DNA of 64,000 nt from assembly GCF_001436095.1 (NCBI RefSeq), contig NZ_AYYK01000017.1:1-64000 (forward strand), given 5' to 3'. Of this stretch, positions 55,810-64,000 are shown in pieces. The notes beneath the pieces were generated by a model. The model saw only the letters and a program-made list of their open reading frames with translations, was not told the DNA's origin and ran no database searches. Positions within the stretch are counted from its first letter, which is position 1. Each line of letters begins with the position of its first letter. Source of the stretch: Lapidilactobacillus dextrinicus DSM 20335. GTDB taxonomy: Bacteria > Bacillota > Bacilli > Lactobacillales > Lactobacillaceae. The translations under genes were made by a program, and so were the position numbers.

Positions 55810-55838
55810 ACTTTAGCGAAAATTCACTAAAAAAGCAA
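55810..55838 (-). promoter_or_regulatory. rpsO promoter
   Basis: On the minus strand TTGCTT (55833-55838) and TAAAGT (55810-55815) are 17 bp apart. Confidence 0.6.
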
Positions 55839-55842
55839 GTAT

Positions 55843-55867
55843 AAAAAAAGATTCGGTCTCCCGAATC
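55843..55867 (-). terminator. Terminator of rpsT
   Basis: GATTCGG (55850-55856) pairs with CCGAATC (55861-55867), followed on the minus strand by seven T. Confidence 0.85.
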
Positions 55868-55871
55868 ATTC

Positions 55872-56129
55872 TTAGTTAGCGTTGTTTAATTTTGTCAAAC
55901 GTGATTTGTCGCGAGCAGCTTTGTTAGCTTTGATTAAGCCTTTGGAAGCGGCCATATCGACTGAACGAATAGCATCCTTGTACAAAGCATCAGTATTTTC
56001 AGCGTTAGCAGCATTAGCAGTTTCGAATTTCTTAACTGTTGTACGCATAGCAGCTTTTTGGCTAGCATTTGCTAAACGAGCTTTTTCGTTTGTTTTTACA
56101 CGTTTGATTGCAGATTTGATTTGTGGCAT
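55872..56129 (-). CDS. rpsT: 30S ribosomal protein S20
   Basis: An 85-residue S20: [34 protein letters not shown], ending in basic helices. The ATG at 56129 is chosen because GGAGG lies close upstream; the longer GTG reading (56138) starts inside that region. Confidence 0.97.
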   Translation of the reverse strand: MPQIKSAIKRVKTNEKARLANASQKAAMRTTVKKFETANAANAENTDALYKDAIRSVDMAASKGLIKANKAARDKSRLTKLNNAN

Positions 56130-56173
56130 TAAGGTCACCTCCAGAATAGACTAATTCAAACTCAACGTTAAAT

Positions 56174-56201
56174 ATTATACCAAACTACGCTAGATATGCA
56201 A
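56174..56201 (-). promoter_or_regulatory. rpsT promoter
   Basis: On the minus strand TTGCAT (56196-56201) and TATAAT (56174-56179) are 16 bp apart, with an extended TGG. Confidence 0.75.
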
Positions 56202-56271
56202 GTAACTTTATTAAAAAGTGTGTGCTTTATTATGCCAATCATTGTTAAATCAGCTGATTACATAATTGATT

Positions 56272-57345
56272 TTATTTTCTTGTCTGGGAATGATTACGAC
56301 TGGAAAATTTAATAATGAGTAATTGTAAAGCTTGTTCCTTGTTTGCGCGCCCTGATTTAATTTGATAATCCAAGTTAACTAATTCTAACGACATATCCTT
56401 TAGTTGTTGCAAGCCAAATTGGCGTTCTTGTTGAAGGGCTAGTTTAACCCGATAAGGATGAACCTTTAATTGGCCGGCAATATCGCCTTGAGAAAAACCA
56501 TTTTGGCGTAAAATTTTAGTTTGTAACAGTAAACGAACTTGAGAAGTAATTAACGATAATAATTGGATTGGTTCATTGCCATTAATCAATAATTGCCGAT
56601 AAGTGGTTAAAGCTGCCCTTTGCTGGCCATTAAGTGTATTAGCGACTAGACTAAAAACATCATCATCAACCACCTGCTCAACGACTTGATCAACATCTGC
56701 CATGGTAATTTTTTGTCCCGGACCTACATACAATGCCAGTTGCTGTAATTGCTTAGCCGCTAAAGTATATTGATCATCTACGCGATGTTGCAATAACTCC
56801 AAAGCCGCTGTCTCAATTTGAATCTTTTGTTCTTGGCACAATTGTTGTAGTGCTTTGGTTAATTGGTAGCCCTGAAGTTTACTGGCATCAACGATCAAAG
56901 CCTGCTTTTCAACTGCCTTAGTGACTTTTTTACGCTCATCTAGCTTTTCATAATTGGCCCAAAAAATAAGTTTTGTACTTGGTTGAGGCTGTGCCAAATA
57001 GTCAATTAACGCATCAAATTCATGATCAACTTTATTTTTACGCGCTTCACCTGTTAAAAAAGTGGGTTGGGTTAGCATCACAACTCGCCAATCTCCAAAA
57101 AACGGAATTGAAGCTGCATCATCTAAAGCCGTCCCAATGCTGTCCTCAGATAAATCGTAGCGACCATAATTCATCTCTTGCTCTTCAGGTGACAATAGCT
57201 GTTCAAAATAAGCTTTGGCTTGATCTAATAAAGCTTGTTCTTGGCCCAAGACTAAAACGACTGGTGGTAAATCAGTCAATGACATTTTCTTTAGTTGTGT
57301 AACAGAAATACGATTGGCTTTCTTATTGGCCACTGTTTTGTTCAT
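56272..57345 (-). CDS. holA: DNA polymerase III subunit delta
   Basis: A 357-residue clamp-loader subunit: LVLGQEQALLDQAKAYF near the N terminus, then DDAASIPFFGDWRVVMLTQPTFL, and the C-terminal LLLQTKILRQNGFSQGDIAGQLKVHPYRVKLALQQ. It opens the beta clamp with the other loader proteins. The ATG at 57345 overlaps the end of comEC by 23 bp, so it is in the competence gene cluster, as in Bacillus (comEC-holA). Confidence 0.93.
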   Translation of the reverse strand: MNKTVANKKANRISVTQLKKMSLTDLPPVVLVLGQEQALLDQAKAYFEQLLSPEEQEMNYGRYDLSEDSIGTALDDAASIPFFGDWRVVMLTQPTFLTGEARKNKVDHEFDALIDYLAQPQPSTKLIFWANYEKLDERKKVTKAVEKQALIVDASKLQGYQLTKALQQLCQEQKIQIETAALELLQHRVDDQYTLAAKQLQQLALYVGPGQKITMADVDQVVEQVVDDDVFSLVANTLNGQQRAALTTYRQLLINGNEPIQLLSLITSQVRLLLQTKILRQNGFSQGDIAGQLKVHPYRVKLALQQERQFGLQQLKDMSLELVNLDYQIKSGRANKEQALQLLIIKFSSRNHSQTRK

Positions 57346-59614
57346 TCCCTACTAATTTTGTTCGTAACTGACTTTGCTTGGTTAACGGTTTAAAATACCA
57401 TTCAATCATACCATATTGAGCAGTGTTTAAATACGGGACTTGTAACTGTTTAAGAGTGGTTAAAGTTTCTTGACTAGGATGGTGATAACGATTATTTCGT
57501 CCCGACGAAATCACAACTAACCGAGGATTGATTTGAGAAATAAAGCCAGGATCATTAGATGTTTTACTCCCATGATGACCAGCTTTTAAGTAATCAACTG
57601 TTAACGTTGGATATTTTTTAGTGATGGCCAATTCACCAGCACGATCTAAGTCGCCAGTAAAAAGCCATTTTACATTTCCCAATTTTAAAAACAAAGTTAG
57701 CGAATCTTTATTTTCGCCTATTCCTGGTTGCTGAGGCGCCACAAACCAGCCATTTAAGCGTTGATCTTGTAGTCGTTCGCCAGCAAGTTTGGGTAAAAAA
57801 TGAGTTTTAGTTGATGCTGTCTGTAACTGGGCGATAAAATTAGGATTCTGCGTCATTCCTCGTGTAAAAACAATATTCTTAACCGGAAATTTCTTTAGTA
57901 ATATGGCTAAATCACCTAGATGATCAGCATCTTGATGTGTTAATAAGACATAATCAAGTTTAGCAATCCCCTGACTACGCAGATAAGGAATTGTTATCTT
58001 TTCAACGCGGGATTTTGCCGAGCGTACCTGCCAAGGATCACGAGTAAAAGCTAATTGCCCACCAGTATCAATCAATAATGTTCGTTTGGGAAAAGCCGTT
58101 TGCACTAAAATACTGTCCCCCTGTCCCACATCAATGACAGTAACTTGATCCTTAAAGCCAAGACGATGATAGCCACCTACAATTAGCAAAGGTAGCACCA
58201 AAATAGTAATTTGCTGATGTTTTATTTTTGGTAATTCAAAAACAATTAAGGCGTAAATTAGCAAACTGCCAATCATCAAAAGTGGGGCTTGACCAATGGT
58301 CACTTGTAAATAAGATTGCTGAAAAAATTTAGCTAATAGTCCATATAAAATGACCCAAATCGATTCAAAAAAATAACACGCTCGTGGGAAAACTAAAGTA
58401 ACCAGCGTGGCTGGCATAATCAATAAGCCGAATAATGGCGCAAATAAGCCACCCATCAATAAAGCAATCAAGTTAAAGGTTGCGGTCCTAAATAAAATTA
58501 ACAGCATACTTAAATAACCTAGGCGTAACTGTAATTGCCAACTTGTTAATTTTTTCGGTACTAATCTTAATGCAAAAGACAGTATAAAACTCAATTGTGG
58601 GCCTAGTTCTAAGAACGATAAAGGTTGCAGCCATAAACAACACAGCAAAACCATTGTTAATTGGTCTAACGATGCCATTCTAACTTCTAAGACCTGTAAA
58701 AGTTCGTGAAGAAAATAAGTTAAAACAGCTCGCAAAATCCCTATTTGTTGACCAACAAAAATAACATACAATGGCAGAAAAATAACTAGTAAAAGTCGCG
58801 TCACTTCATCAGGAATAAAAATACGCGATCCTAACCAACGACAACTACGAATTAATAAATCAATGTGCAGCCCTGATAAAGCAAATAAATGAATGATGCC
58901 AGCGGTACTTAAAAGTTCCCGAATTTCTAAATCATCGCGCTCGCTATAACCAGCGACTAATGCTCTTAAATGAAAAGCACCATATTTAGGCAGGGCTGTT
59001 AACGAATTTAAAAACTTCTTACGAAAATGACTAACTAGCATTCCTACTGATTGAACGGGTATTTGTTTCACCTTAACAATTTCAGCATTAACTTGTTGAT
59101 GAACTTGGCGATGCACGGCCCAATCTTTAAAATCAAATTCATGCCAATTAGTCGCCGAATCAATCATTGTTAAATCAATATTCTTTAAAAGCAGTTGACA
59201 CTGATTATCATTTTTCAATAAAAAATCTTGTTGCTGCTCAGAACTGATTTTCGCCGTTAGAAATATTTTTTGTGAACCACTTTGACCAATGCCGGTTAAT
59301 AAATCGCCATTGATTTTATAACCATCTGCTTTTAAAACCACCGCTTCACAATTAGTCAATAATTGATACTGATTTTGCCACTGCAATTGACGACCAGTAA
59401 ATAGCAACAGTATAAGTATTGTGATTATCGTCAACTGATGTGAACGAGCACAAAAAAGGCGCCAGCCTAAAAATAACAAGACACTAGTGCCAACAATCCA
59501 GAACGAAGGCTGCCATAATATTCCCGATAAGGTTAACGTACCAAGGCCAACTAAAAGAAGTTTACCTGAATAAGAACGATCATAGCCGATCGTCGACTTA
59601 GACACAAAGTTCAT
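57323..59614 (-). CDS. comEC: ComEC/Rec2 family DNA uptake channel
   Basis: A 763-residue membrane protein. The N terminus has hydrophobic segments and an OB-like extracellular part, then the competence domain (FHLRALVAGYSERDD, STAGIIHLFALSGLHIDLLI) with many helices, then a metallo-beta-lactamase-like C-terminal domain (VIDVGQGDSILVQTAFPKRTLLIDTGG, LLTHQDADHLGDL, KAGHHGSKTS). It passes single-stranded DNA across the membrane during transformation. The reading frame is intact, so DNA uptake may be possible. It overlaps comEA by 17 bp. Confidence 0.93.
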   Translation of the reverse strand: MNFVSKSTIGYDRSYSGKLLLVGLGTLTLSGILWQPSFWIVGTSVLLFLGWRLFCARSHQLTIITILILLLFTGRQLQWQNQYQLLTNCEAVVLKADGYKINGDLLTGIGQSGSQKIFLTAKISSEQQQDFLLKNDNQCQLLLKNIDLTMIDSATNWHEFDFKDWAVHRQVHQQVNAEIVKVKQIPVQSVGMLVSHFRKKFLNSLTALPKYGAFHLRALVAGYSERDDLEIRELLSTAGIIHLFALSGLHIDLLIRSCRWLGSRIFIPDEVTRLLLVIFLPLYVIFVGQQIGILRAVLTYFLHELLQVLEVRMASLDQLTMVLLCCLWLQPLSFLELGPQLSFILSFALRLVPKKLTSWQLQLRLGYLSMLLILFRTATFNLIALLMGGLFAPLFGLLIMPATLVTLVFPRACYFFESIWVILYGLLAKFFQQSYLQVTIGQAPLLMIGSLLIYALIVFELPKIKHQQITILVLPLLIVGGYHRLGFKDQVTVIDVGQGDSILVQTAFPKRTLLIDTGGQLAFTRDPWQVRSAKSRVEKITIPYLRSQGIAKLDYVLLTHQDADHLGDLAILLKKFPVKNIVFTRGMTQNPNFIAQLQTASTKTHFLPKLAGERLQDQRLNGWFVAPQQPGIGENKDSLTLFLKLGNVKWLFTGDLDRAGELAITKKYPTLTVDYLKAGHHGSKTSNDPGFISQINPRLVVISSGRNNRYHHPSQETLTTLKQLQVPYLNTAQYGMIEWYFKPLTKQSQLRTKLVGNEQNSGQ

Positions 59615-60314
59615 CGCGAATATTAGCTAATGTTTTTTCACCAATACCATTAACATTAGTTAACTCATCAACACTTTTAAACGGGCCATCCTTTTGCCGA
59701 TAATCAATAATATCAGCTGCTTTTTTGGGACCAATGCCACTAACTTGCTGTAATTGAGTTGCATCTGCTTGATTTAAGTTGATCTTATTCGGTACGCCTG
59801 CTTCACTAATCGTAGAACTCGTTGCTGGCGGACCAGTTTGTTCCTGAACCAATAAATCTTCACCTTTTTTAGGAACATAAATACTCATACCGTCTTGTAG
59901 TGGTTGTGCTAAATTAATTTGTCGACTATCTGCATCTTTGGTGAGACCTCCAGCTAACTTAACTAGATCATTAATTCGAGCATCAGCGGCAACTTGATAA
60001 ACATTAGGTTGTGCTACCGAACCTTTTATTTCAACGTACATTTTATTAGGTTTTTCAGTAGTTGATTGTGATGTTTTTGAATCATTACTTGTGTTAGTTT
60101 CATTAGTTGCTGATGATTGTGCGACATCAGTTATTTGTTCATTCTTTTGCTTTGCCATAATTGCTTTCAGATTAGCTGAAGTGGCTTGCCCTTTTAATTG
60201 ATAATGTTGGATGGTTCCCACGGTGATCAGCCCTAAAATAACAAAAATTACTGTACTAACTTTTAGTGGTTGTTGTCTGAATAGTTGTTTGAACCGTTGG
60301 CCAATATTTTTCAT
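59598..60314 (-). CDS. comEA: ComEA-type DNA-binding competence protein
   Basis: A 238-residue protein with one transmembrane helix near residues 18-36, an SLBB-like domain (YVEIKGSVAQPNVYQVAADARINDLVKLAGG) near residues 92-155 and C-terminal double helix-hairpin-helix motifs (INLNQADATQLQQVSGIGPKKAADIIDYR, then NVNGIGEKTLANI). It is the membrane-bound receptor for incoming double-stranded DNA. GAGGTG precedes the ATG at 60314. A terminator upstream separates it from the protease gene. Confidence 0.93.
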   Translation of the reverse strand: MKNIGQRFKQLFRQQPLKVSTVIFVILGLITVGTIQHYQLKGQATSANLKAIMAKQKNEQITDVAQSSATNETNTSNDSKTSQSTTEKPNKMYVEIKGSVAQPNVYQVAADARINDLVKLAGGLTKDADSRQINLAQPLQDGMSIYVPKKGEDLLVQEQTGPPATSSTISEAGVPNKINLNQADATQLQQVSGIGPKKAADIIDYRQKDGPFKSVDELTNVNGIGEKTLANIRDELCV

Positions 60315-60341
60315 TAAACTTCACCTCAATTTTAAATACAC

Positions 60342-60370
60342 AAAAAGCCGCCAATAATTTGCGGCTTTTT
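60342..60370 (-). terminator. Terminator before comEA
   Basis: AAAAAGCCGC (60342-60351) pairs with GCGGCTTTTT (60361-60370). Confidence 0.88.
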
Positions 60371-60416
60371 CATTGCATTGTTTAAATTGAGTTCATTATT
60401 TTAATCCTTTAAATGA

Positions 60417-61454
60417 CTAACGATGCGCCTCTAAATAATTAATCACATCAGCAAACTTACGAACCGGTACAATTTTCATTTTAGTGTTTATTTTTTTAGC
60501 AGCAGCTAAAGCTTCATGATAATTATTAACATAATCAGGATCGGCTTTCTTCATCGCCTTAGTCACCTGGTCGTTAGGCGCAAAGAAAATTTTTGCACCA
60601 GCGTGATCAGCGGCAACTACTTTCTTATCAATGCCACCAATTGCCCCAACAGTTCCATCAGCAGCAATTGTTCCTGTTCCAGCAATCTTACGACCATGTC
60701 GTAAATTCCCATGTGTTAATTGCTCATACACTTGTAGAGAAAACATCATGCCTGCCGAAGGACCACCAATATCACCAGCGTTTATTTTGACCGGTATCTT
60801 AGTCTTGATAGTTGTGCGATCAGTTAAAGTAATACCAATACCATTTCGATTAGTCTGAGGCAATTTAATAACTTTAGCTGTCGCTACCTTGTCTTGGTCG
60901 TTATGTTGATAGGCAATTTTAACTTTAGTCCCCACAGATTTATCTTTTAAATAATTAATAAAACTCTGATTGCTTTGAAAATGATGACCATCAACAGCAG
61001 TAATTGTATCCCCGATCTTAACCACACCAGCTAAACTGGACTGTTTGATAATGTCCATCACATAAATACCTAAATATTTTACTTGATAAGGTTGTTTAGC
61101 AAGTTGGTAGGCTTGTTGAATCGCATTATTTATTGAGCTCTCCATATAATATTCTTGCATTTGATTATAGGTTTCATCACTAGCTCCACCCATTAATTCT
61201 TGAGGACTTAAAATATCATCAAAAGTATTAAAGTGAGCCGTTAACCAACGAAAAGGTGTTGCGTGTTGAATACCAACTGTTACAAGCATGTACGCGCCCT
61301 TTTGCCGATCTTTCTGACCATCAACTTTAACAAACTGCGATAATGGTTCAGCCGTGCCAGGTTCTTCAATATAAGCCGGCAATGGCAACATGAAAAATAC
61401 CACCAACAGGATAAAACTAACAACAATTAAGCTAAATTTTTGCCAACGTCTCAT
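60417..61454 (-). CDS. SepM/YlbL-family PDZ and Lon-like serine protease
   Basis: A 345-residue membrane-anchored protease: a transmembrane helix near residues 8-28, a PDZ domain near 115-190 (YLGIYVMDIIKQSSLAGVVKIGDTITAVDGH), then the Lon-type proteolytic domain with catalytic Ser in DIGGPSAGMMFSLQVYEQL and Lys in GGIDKKVVAADHAG. Streptococcal SepM trims the competence signal peptide; lactobacillar substrates are unknown. It lies four bases after coaD. Confidence 0.9.
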   Translation of the reverse strand: MRRWQKFSLIVVSFILLVVFFMLPLPAYIEEPGTAEPLSQFVKVDGQKDRQKGAYMLVTVGIQHATPFRWLTAHFNTFDDILSPQELMGGASDETYNQMQEYYMESSINNAIQQAYQLAKQPYQVKYLGIYVMDIIKQSSLAGVVKIGDTITAVDGHHFQSNQSFINYLKDKSVGTKVKIAYQHNDQDKVATAKVIKLPQTNRNGIGITLTDRTTIKTKIPVKINAGDIGGPSAGMMFSLQVYEQLTHGNLRHGRKIAGTGTIAADGTVGAIGGIDKKVVAADHAGAKIFFAPNDQVTKAMKKADPDYVNNYHEALAAAKKINTKMKIVPVRKFADVINYLEAHR

Positions 61455-61458
61455 ACAT

Positions 61459-61944
61459 TCAATCCTTCAATTTACGACTTAAAATTTCAATAGCTGTTGG
61501 CGTTAAAAAGGCTGAAACATCGCCGCCAAAGACTAAAACTTCTTTAATCATACTTGATGAAACAAATGAATTATCTTGATCAGCTAACAAGAAAACCGTT
61601 TGAATTTCAGGTGCTAACGTTTGATTCATCTGGGCAATTCCAGTTTCATATTCTAAGTCAGCACTATTTCGTAAACCACGAACTAAAAATTGTGCCCCTA
61701 CCTGGCGTGCTAAGTCAGTTGTCAAAGTTGCTGGCCGTGCAATAACCCGAACACCCGCTAAGCTAGCCACCGCTTCTTTAACAACTTGAATTTTTTCATC
61801 AGTGTTCAGCAGATAATGCTTGCTATCATTGGTCATAATGGCCACAACAACCTCATCAAAAACAGCCAATGCTTTTTTTAATATTTGTAAATGGCCTTTG
61901 GTAAAGGGGTCAAAACTACCGGCAAAAAGTGCAACCTTACTCAT
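61459..61944 (-). CDS. coaD: Phosphopantetheine adenylyltransferase
   Basis: A 161-residue nucleotidyltransferase of coenzyme A synthesis: ALFAGSFDPFTKGHLQIL at the N terminus, FLVRGLRNSADLEYE in the middle, and DNSFVSSSMIKE. The ATG at 61944 is preferred; a GTG two codons earlier (61950) is possible. It follows rsmD closely, as in many Firmicutes. Confidence 0.95.
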   Translation of the reverse strand: MSKVALFAGSFDPFTKGHLQILKKALAVFDEVVVAIMTNDSKHYLLNTDEKIQVVKEAVASLAGVRVIARPATLTTDLARQVGAQFLVRGLRNSADLEYETGIAQMNQTLAPEIQTVFLLADQDNSFVSSSMIKEVLVFGGDVSAFLTPTAIEILSRKLKD

Positions 61945-61950
61945 GAACAC

Positions 61951-62505
61951 TCATCCCTTGTGATATTGATAGACAGAAATTTTAGTAATGCCATAATCAT
62001 GACGCTTTAGTAATTCAAAATGTTCTGGCAACGCGATATCGTCTTCTTTTTCTGTTTCGACGATGATATGTGCTTGATCTGCCAATAATGACAAATCAGC
62101 TAATTTTTCTAATAACTGTTGAATGATTTTGAAGCGATAAGGTGGGTCTAAAAAGACATAGTTAAACTTCCGATTTTCTGTTGCTAATGTACCTAAGGCA
62201 GTTTGGGCAGAAGATTTGAGCAAACGAAACTTCTCCGCCTCTTTGGTAATGGCGATATTTTCATTAATAACAGCTTGAGCTTGACGCTGTTTATCAACTA
62301 GAACTGCGGAATCACACCCGCGCGACACTGCTTCAATACCTAAACCACCAGTTCCTGCAAAAAGATCTAAAACCTGACCACCATCAAAATACGGACCGAT
62401 CATACTAAATAATGCTTCCTTAACCTTATCCGTTGTTGGTCGAGTTTGATTACCGGGAACCGCCTTTAATCGACGACCACCATATGTTCCTGAAATAACT
62501 CGCAT
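61951..62505 (-). CDS. rsmD: 16S rRNA (guanine(966)-N(2))-methyltransferase
   Basis: A 184-residue methyltransferase: RVISGTYGGRRLKAVPGNQTRPTTDKVKEALFSMI, the SAM motif VLDLFAGTGGLGIEAVSRG and the catalytic motif YVFLDPPYRF. Its ATG shares one base with the ylbG stop (TAATG), so translation is coupled. Confidence 0.95.
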   Translation of the reverse strand: MRVISGTYGGRRLKAVPGNQTRPTTDKVKEALFSMIGPYFDGGQVLDLFAGTGGLGIEAVSRGCDSAVLVDKQRQAQAVINENIAITKEAEKFRLLKSSAQTALGTLATENRKFNYVFLDPPYRFKIIQQLLEKLADLSLLADQAHIIVETEKEDDIALPEHFELLKRHDYGITKISVYQYHKG

Positions 62506-62783
62506 TAATTCTCACCTGTACTGGCTGCTTGAGCTTCTTCATCTAGCTTAGCGCCTAAATTCATATTAATTTGTTGACGTGGTGAAACTTCCACTTTTTT
62601 AACGAAGCGTAAATTATTTAACGTCTTAACCGTTGAATCTAACTGTTTCTCATCAATATACATGACCACATACTTCATTCGTTTTGAAACATAATAGATC
62701 ATCCCATAACGACGTAATTGCCTAATTTGCTTCAATGAGTAAACCCAAATTGAAAGTGAAACGCGTTCTTTGATCGCAAACAT
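62505..62783 (-). CDS. ylbG: YlbG (DUF2129) family protein
   Basis: A 92-residue protein: RVSLSIWVYSLKQIRQLRRYGMIYYVSKRMKYVVMYID, then a C-terminal acidic end. It is the YlbG family, usually found beside rsmD and coaD; function unknown. The ATG at 62783 shares one base with the stop of the FtsW-like gene (TAATG). Confidence 0.9.
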   Translation of the reverse strand: MFAIKERVSLSIWVYSLKQIRQLRRYGMIYYVSKRMKYVVMYIDEKQLDSTVKTLNNLRFVKKVEVSPRQQINMNLGAKLDEEAQAASTGEN

Positions 62784-63973
62784 TATCGCACCCTCTTTTC
62801 TCGTTTACGTTTTTCGGTTGCACTAATATTCAAAACTAAGCCCATACAAATTGATAAAATAATGATACTTGAACCACCATAACTAATAAATGGCAACGTC
62901 ACCCCGGTAATCGGAATTAAGCCTAATAAACCACCCACGTTAATAAATGTTTGCACAAACAAAATTGCCGATACACCGTAACAAACCAACATATGGTACG
63001 TATTGCGCGAACGCATCCCAATTAATAAGCTCCGGACAATTAGAATGCCTAATAAAATTAAAATTAATGTGGCACCCACAATACCTAACTCTTCTGCAGT
63101 AATTGAGAGAATAAAGTCGGTATATGGCTCGGGTAAATAACCTAGCTTTTGAATACTATTGCCTAAACCACGACCAAACCAGCCGCCATTGTTGATAGCA
63201 TAGTAAGAATTAACTAATTGAGCTCCACCGTGCTGTTCCAATTGAAACGGGTGTAAGAATGAACGAAAACGATCCAACTGATATAACTTCAAACCTGAAA
63301 TTTTCAAAAGGAAGGAGGATTTATTCAAATGGCCAATAATATTAACTAAAATACCAAATAACCCTAAAATACCAACACCACCTACCACTGTAAACCACCA
63401 GGCTACGCCGCTAGCGCCAATTAATACCACAGCGATAAAAGATAGAATTAAAGCGCCACCTAGGTCAGGCTGAATCATTGTTAAGACAACGAATAAAACC
63501 GTCAAAGCTAATGGTGCAGCAAAAACTTCACCGGGTCGTTTATTGATCAACTTCTTTTCCCGACGACCCAATATATAAGCAAAATATAGAACCAAGGTCA
63601 ACTTTGCAATTTCTACTGGCTGAATATTAAAGGGGCCAATATTAATCCAACCAACAGCGCCATTTTGAGCTGCGGAAGGATTGAAATGACTAATCAGTCG
63701 CAAGAGAAGCAGTAGTCCAAGTGTAGAGATGACCGCAATCATTACAGTACCCTTAGAATACCAAAAGCGAGCTCGGAACCAATAGGTAACAGCTGCCGCC
63801 ACTAATCCCACCACAGCAAAGATTGCTTGGCGCTTTAAATACATTGTTGGCGAAAGATTTGATGCAATCAATTCACCAGAGCTTGCTGAATAGACCATGA
63901 TAATACCAATAACAACTAATAATAAATAAGGGATTAAGATCCATGGATCTAAACGTCGTAGTTTTTCTTTCAA
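62783..63973 (-). CDS. ftsW: FtsW/RodA/SpoVE family peptidoglycan polymerase
   Basis: A 396-residue SEDS protein with about ten transmembrane helices: LDPWILIPYLLLVVIGIIMVYSAS at the start, GPFNIQPVEIAKLTLVLYFAYILGRR, MIQPDLGGALILSFIAVVL, a long extracellular loop and GVTLPFISYGGSSIIILSICMGLVL. It polymerises glycan strands with a class B PBP; whether it serves division or elongation is not certain, but FtsW is the likely one in this position. The start is TTG at 63973, with GGGAAGGA upstream. Confidence 0.88.
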   Translation of the reverse strand: MKEKLRRLDPWILIPYLLLVVIGIIMVYSASSGELIASNLSPTMYLKRQAIFAVVGLVAAAVTYWFRARFWYSKGTVMIAVISTLGLLLLLRLISHFNPSAAQNGAVGWINIGPFNIQPVEIAKLTLVLYFAYILGRREKKLINKRPGEVFAAPLALTVLFVVLTMIQPDLGGALILSFIAVVLIGASGVAWWFTVVGGVGILGLFGILVNIIGHLNKSSFLLKISGLKLYQLDRFRSFLHPFQLEQHGGAQLVNSYYAINNGGWFGRGLGNSIQKLGYLPEPYTDFILSITAEELGIVGATLILILLGILIVRSLLIGMRSRNTYHMLVCYGVSAILFVQTFINVGGLLGLIPITGVTLPFISYGGSSIIILSICMGLVLNISATEKRKREKRVR

Positions 63974-64000
63974 AAATGCCAGTTCCTTCCCAGATAATGA

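Overview
The window looks like chromosomal DNA of a low-GC Gram-positive lactic acid bacterium of the family Lactobacillaceae. The evidence is A+T-rich DNA, strong purine-rich ribosome binding sites with frequent GTG and TTG starts, lactobacillar gene orders (ireB-ruvX-DUF1292-cvpA-mutS2-trxA, pepQ next to ccpA, purEKCSQLFMNHD), PepV, ComEA/ComEC and an alaS T-box. The species cannot be fixed from sequence reading alone. No prophage, insertion sequence, CRISPR array or tRNA gene was seen.

Layout. 1-250: tandem strong promoters and the leader of a ribosomal RNA operon that must continue leftward, off the window, on the minus strand. 249-5173: an S1-domain RNA-binding protein, a ferredoxin/flavodoxin-NADP reductase, pgpA, and a minus-strand cluster of membrane protein, HAD phosphatase, YutD-like protein and a small unknown protein. 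5380-8565: a wall-type glycerophosphodiesterase, a SmtB-type zinc sensor and the dipeptidase PepV. 8676-16275: an ASCH protein, a class A penicillin-binding protein, ccpA with divergent cre-like sites, a broken pepQ, two small envelope proteins and an MscS channel. 16276-16953: a long non-coding block built of three copies of a structured repeat. 16954-31510: a thirteen-gene purine operon (purE-K-C-S-Q-L-F-M-N-H-D-fhs-purB), where fhs supplies the formyl-tetrahydrofolate that PurN and PurH consume. 31627-36432: CbpB (c-di-AMP), an aquaglyceroporin, the murI-rdgB-yfcE cluster, pnuC with a structured leader, and thioredoxin.

36555-44360: mutS2, cvpA, DUF1292, ruvX, ireB and alaS; alaS is preceded by a T-box and then by a fourth copy of the structured repeat. 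44356-48862: a protein resembling formylglycine-generating enzymes, a DEAD-box helicase, NrnA and a DRTGG/CBS regulator. 49095-64000: tuf, a helical-repeat protein, an RNase J2-like nuclease, pnp, rpsO, rpsT, holA, comEC, comEA, a PDZ/Lon-like protease, coaD, rsmD, ylbG and an FtsW/RodA protein.

The least ordinary feature is the repeat family at 16288-16929 and 43887-44098. Four diverged copies keep the same two hairpins while the paired bases change together, which suggests selection on RNA or cruciform structure. One copy sits in the alaS 5' untranslated region, between the T-box terminator and the start codon. Other points of note are pepQ inactivated by an internal deletion beside ccpA, the FGE-like protein, the SmtB-type sensor without a visible efflux partner, the RNase J2 with a degenerate metal motif, and the structured pnuC leader.
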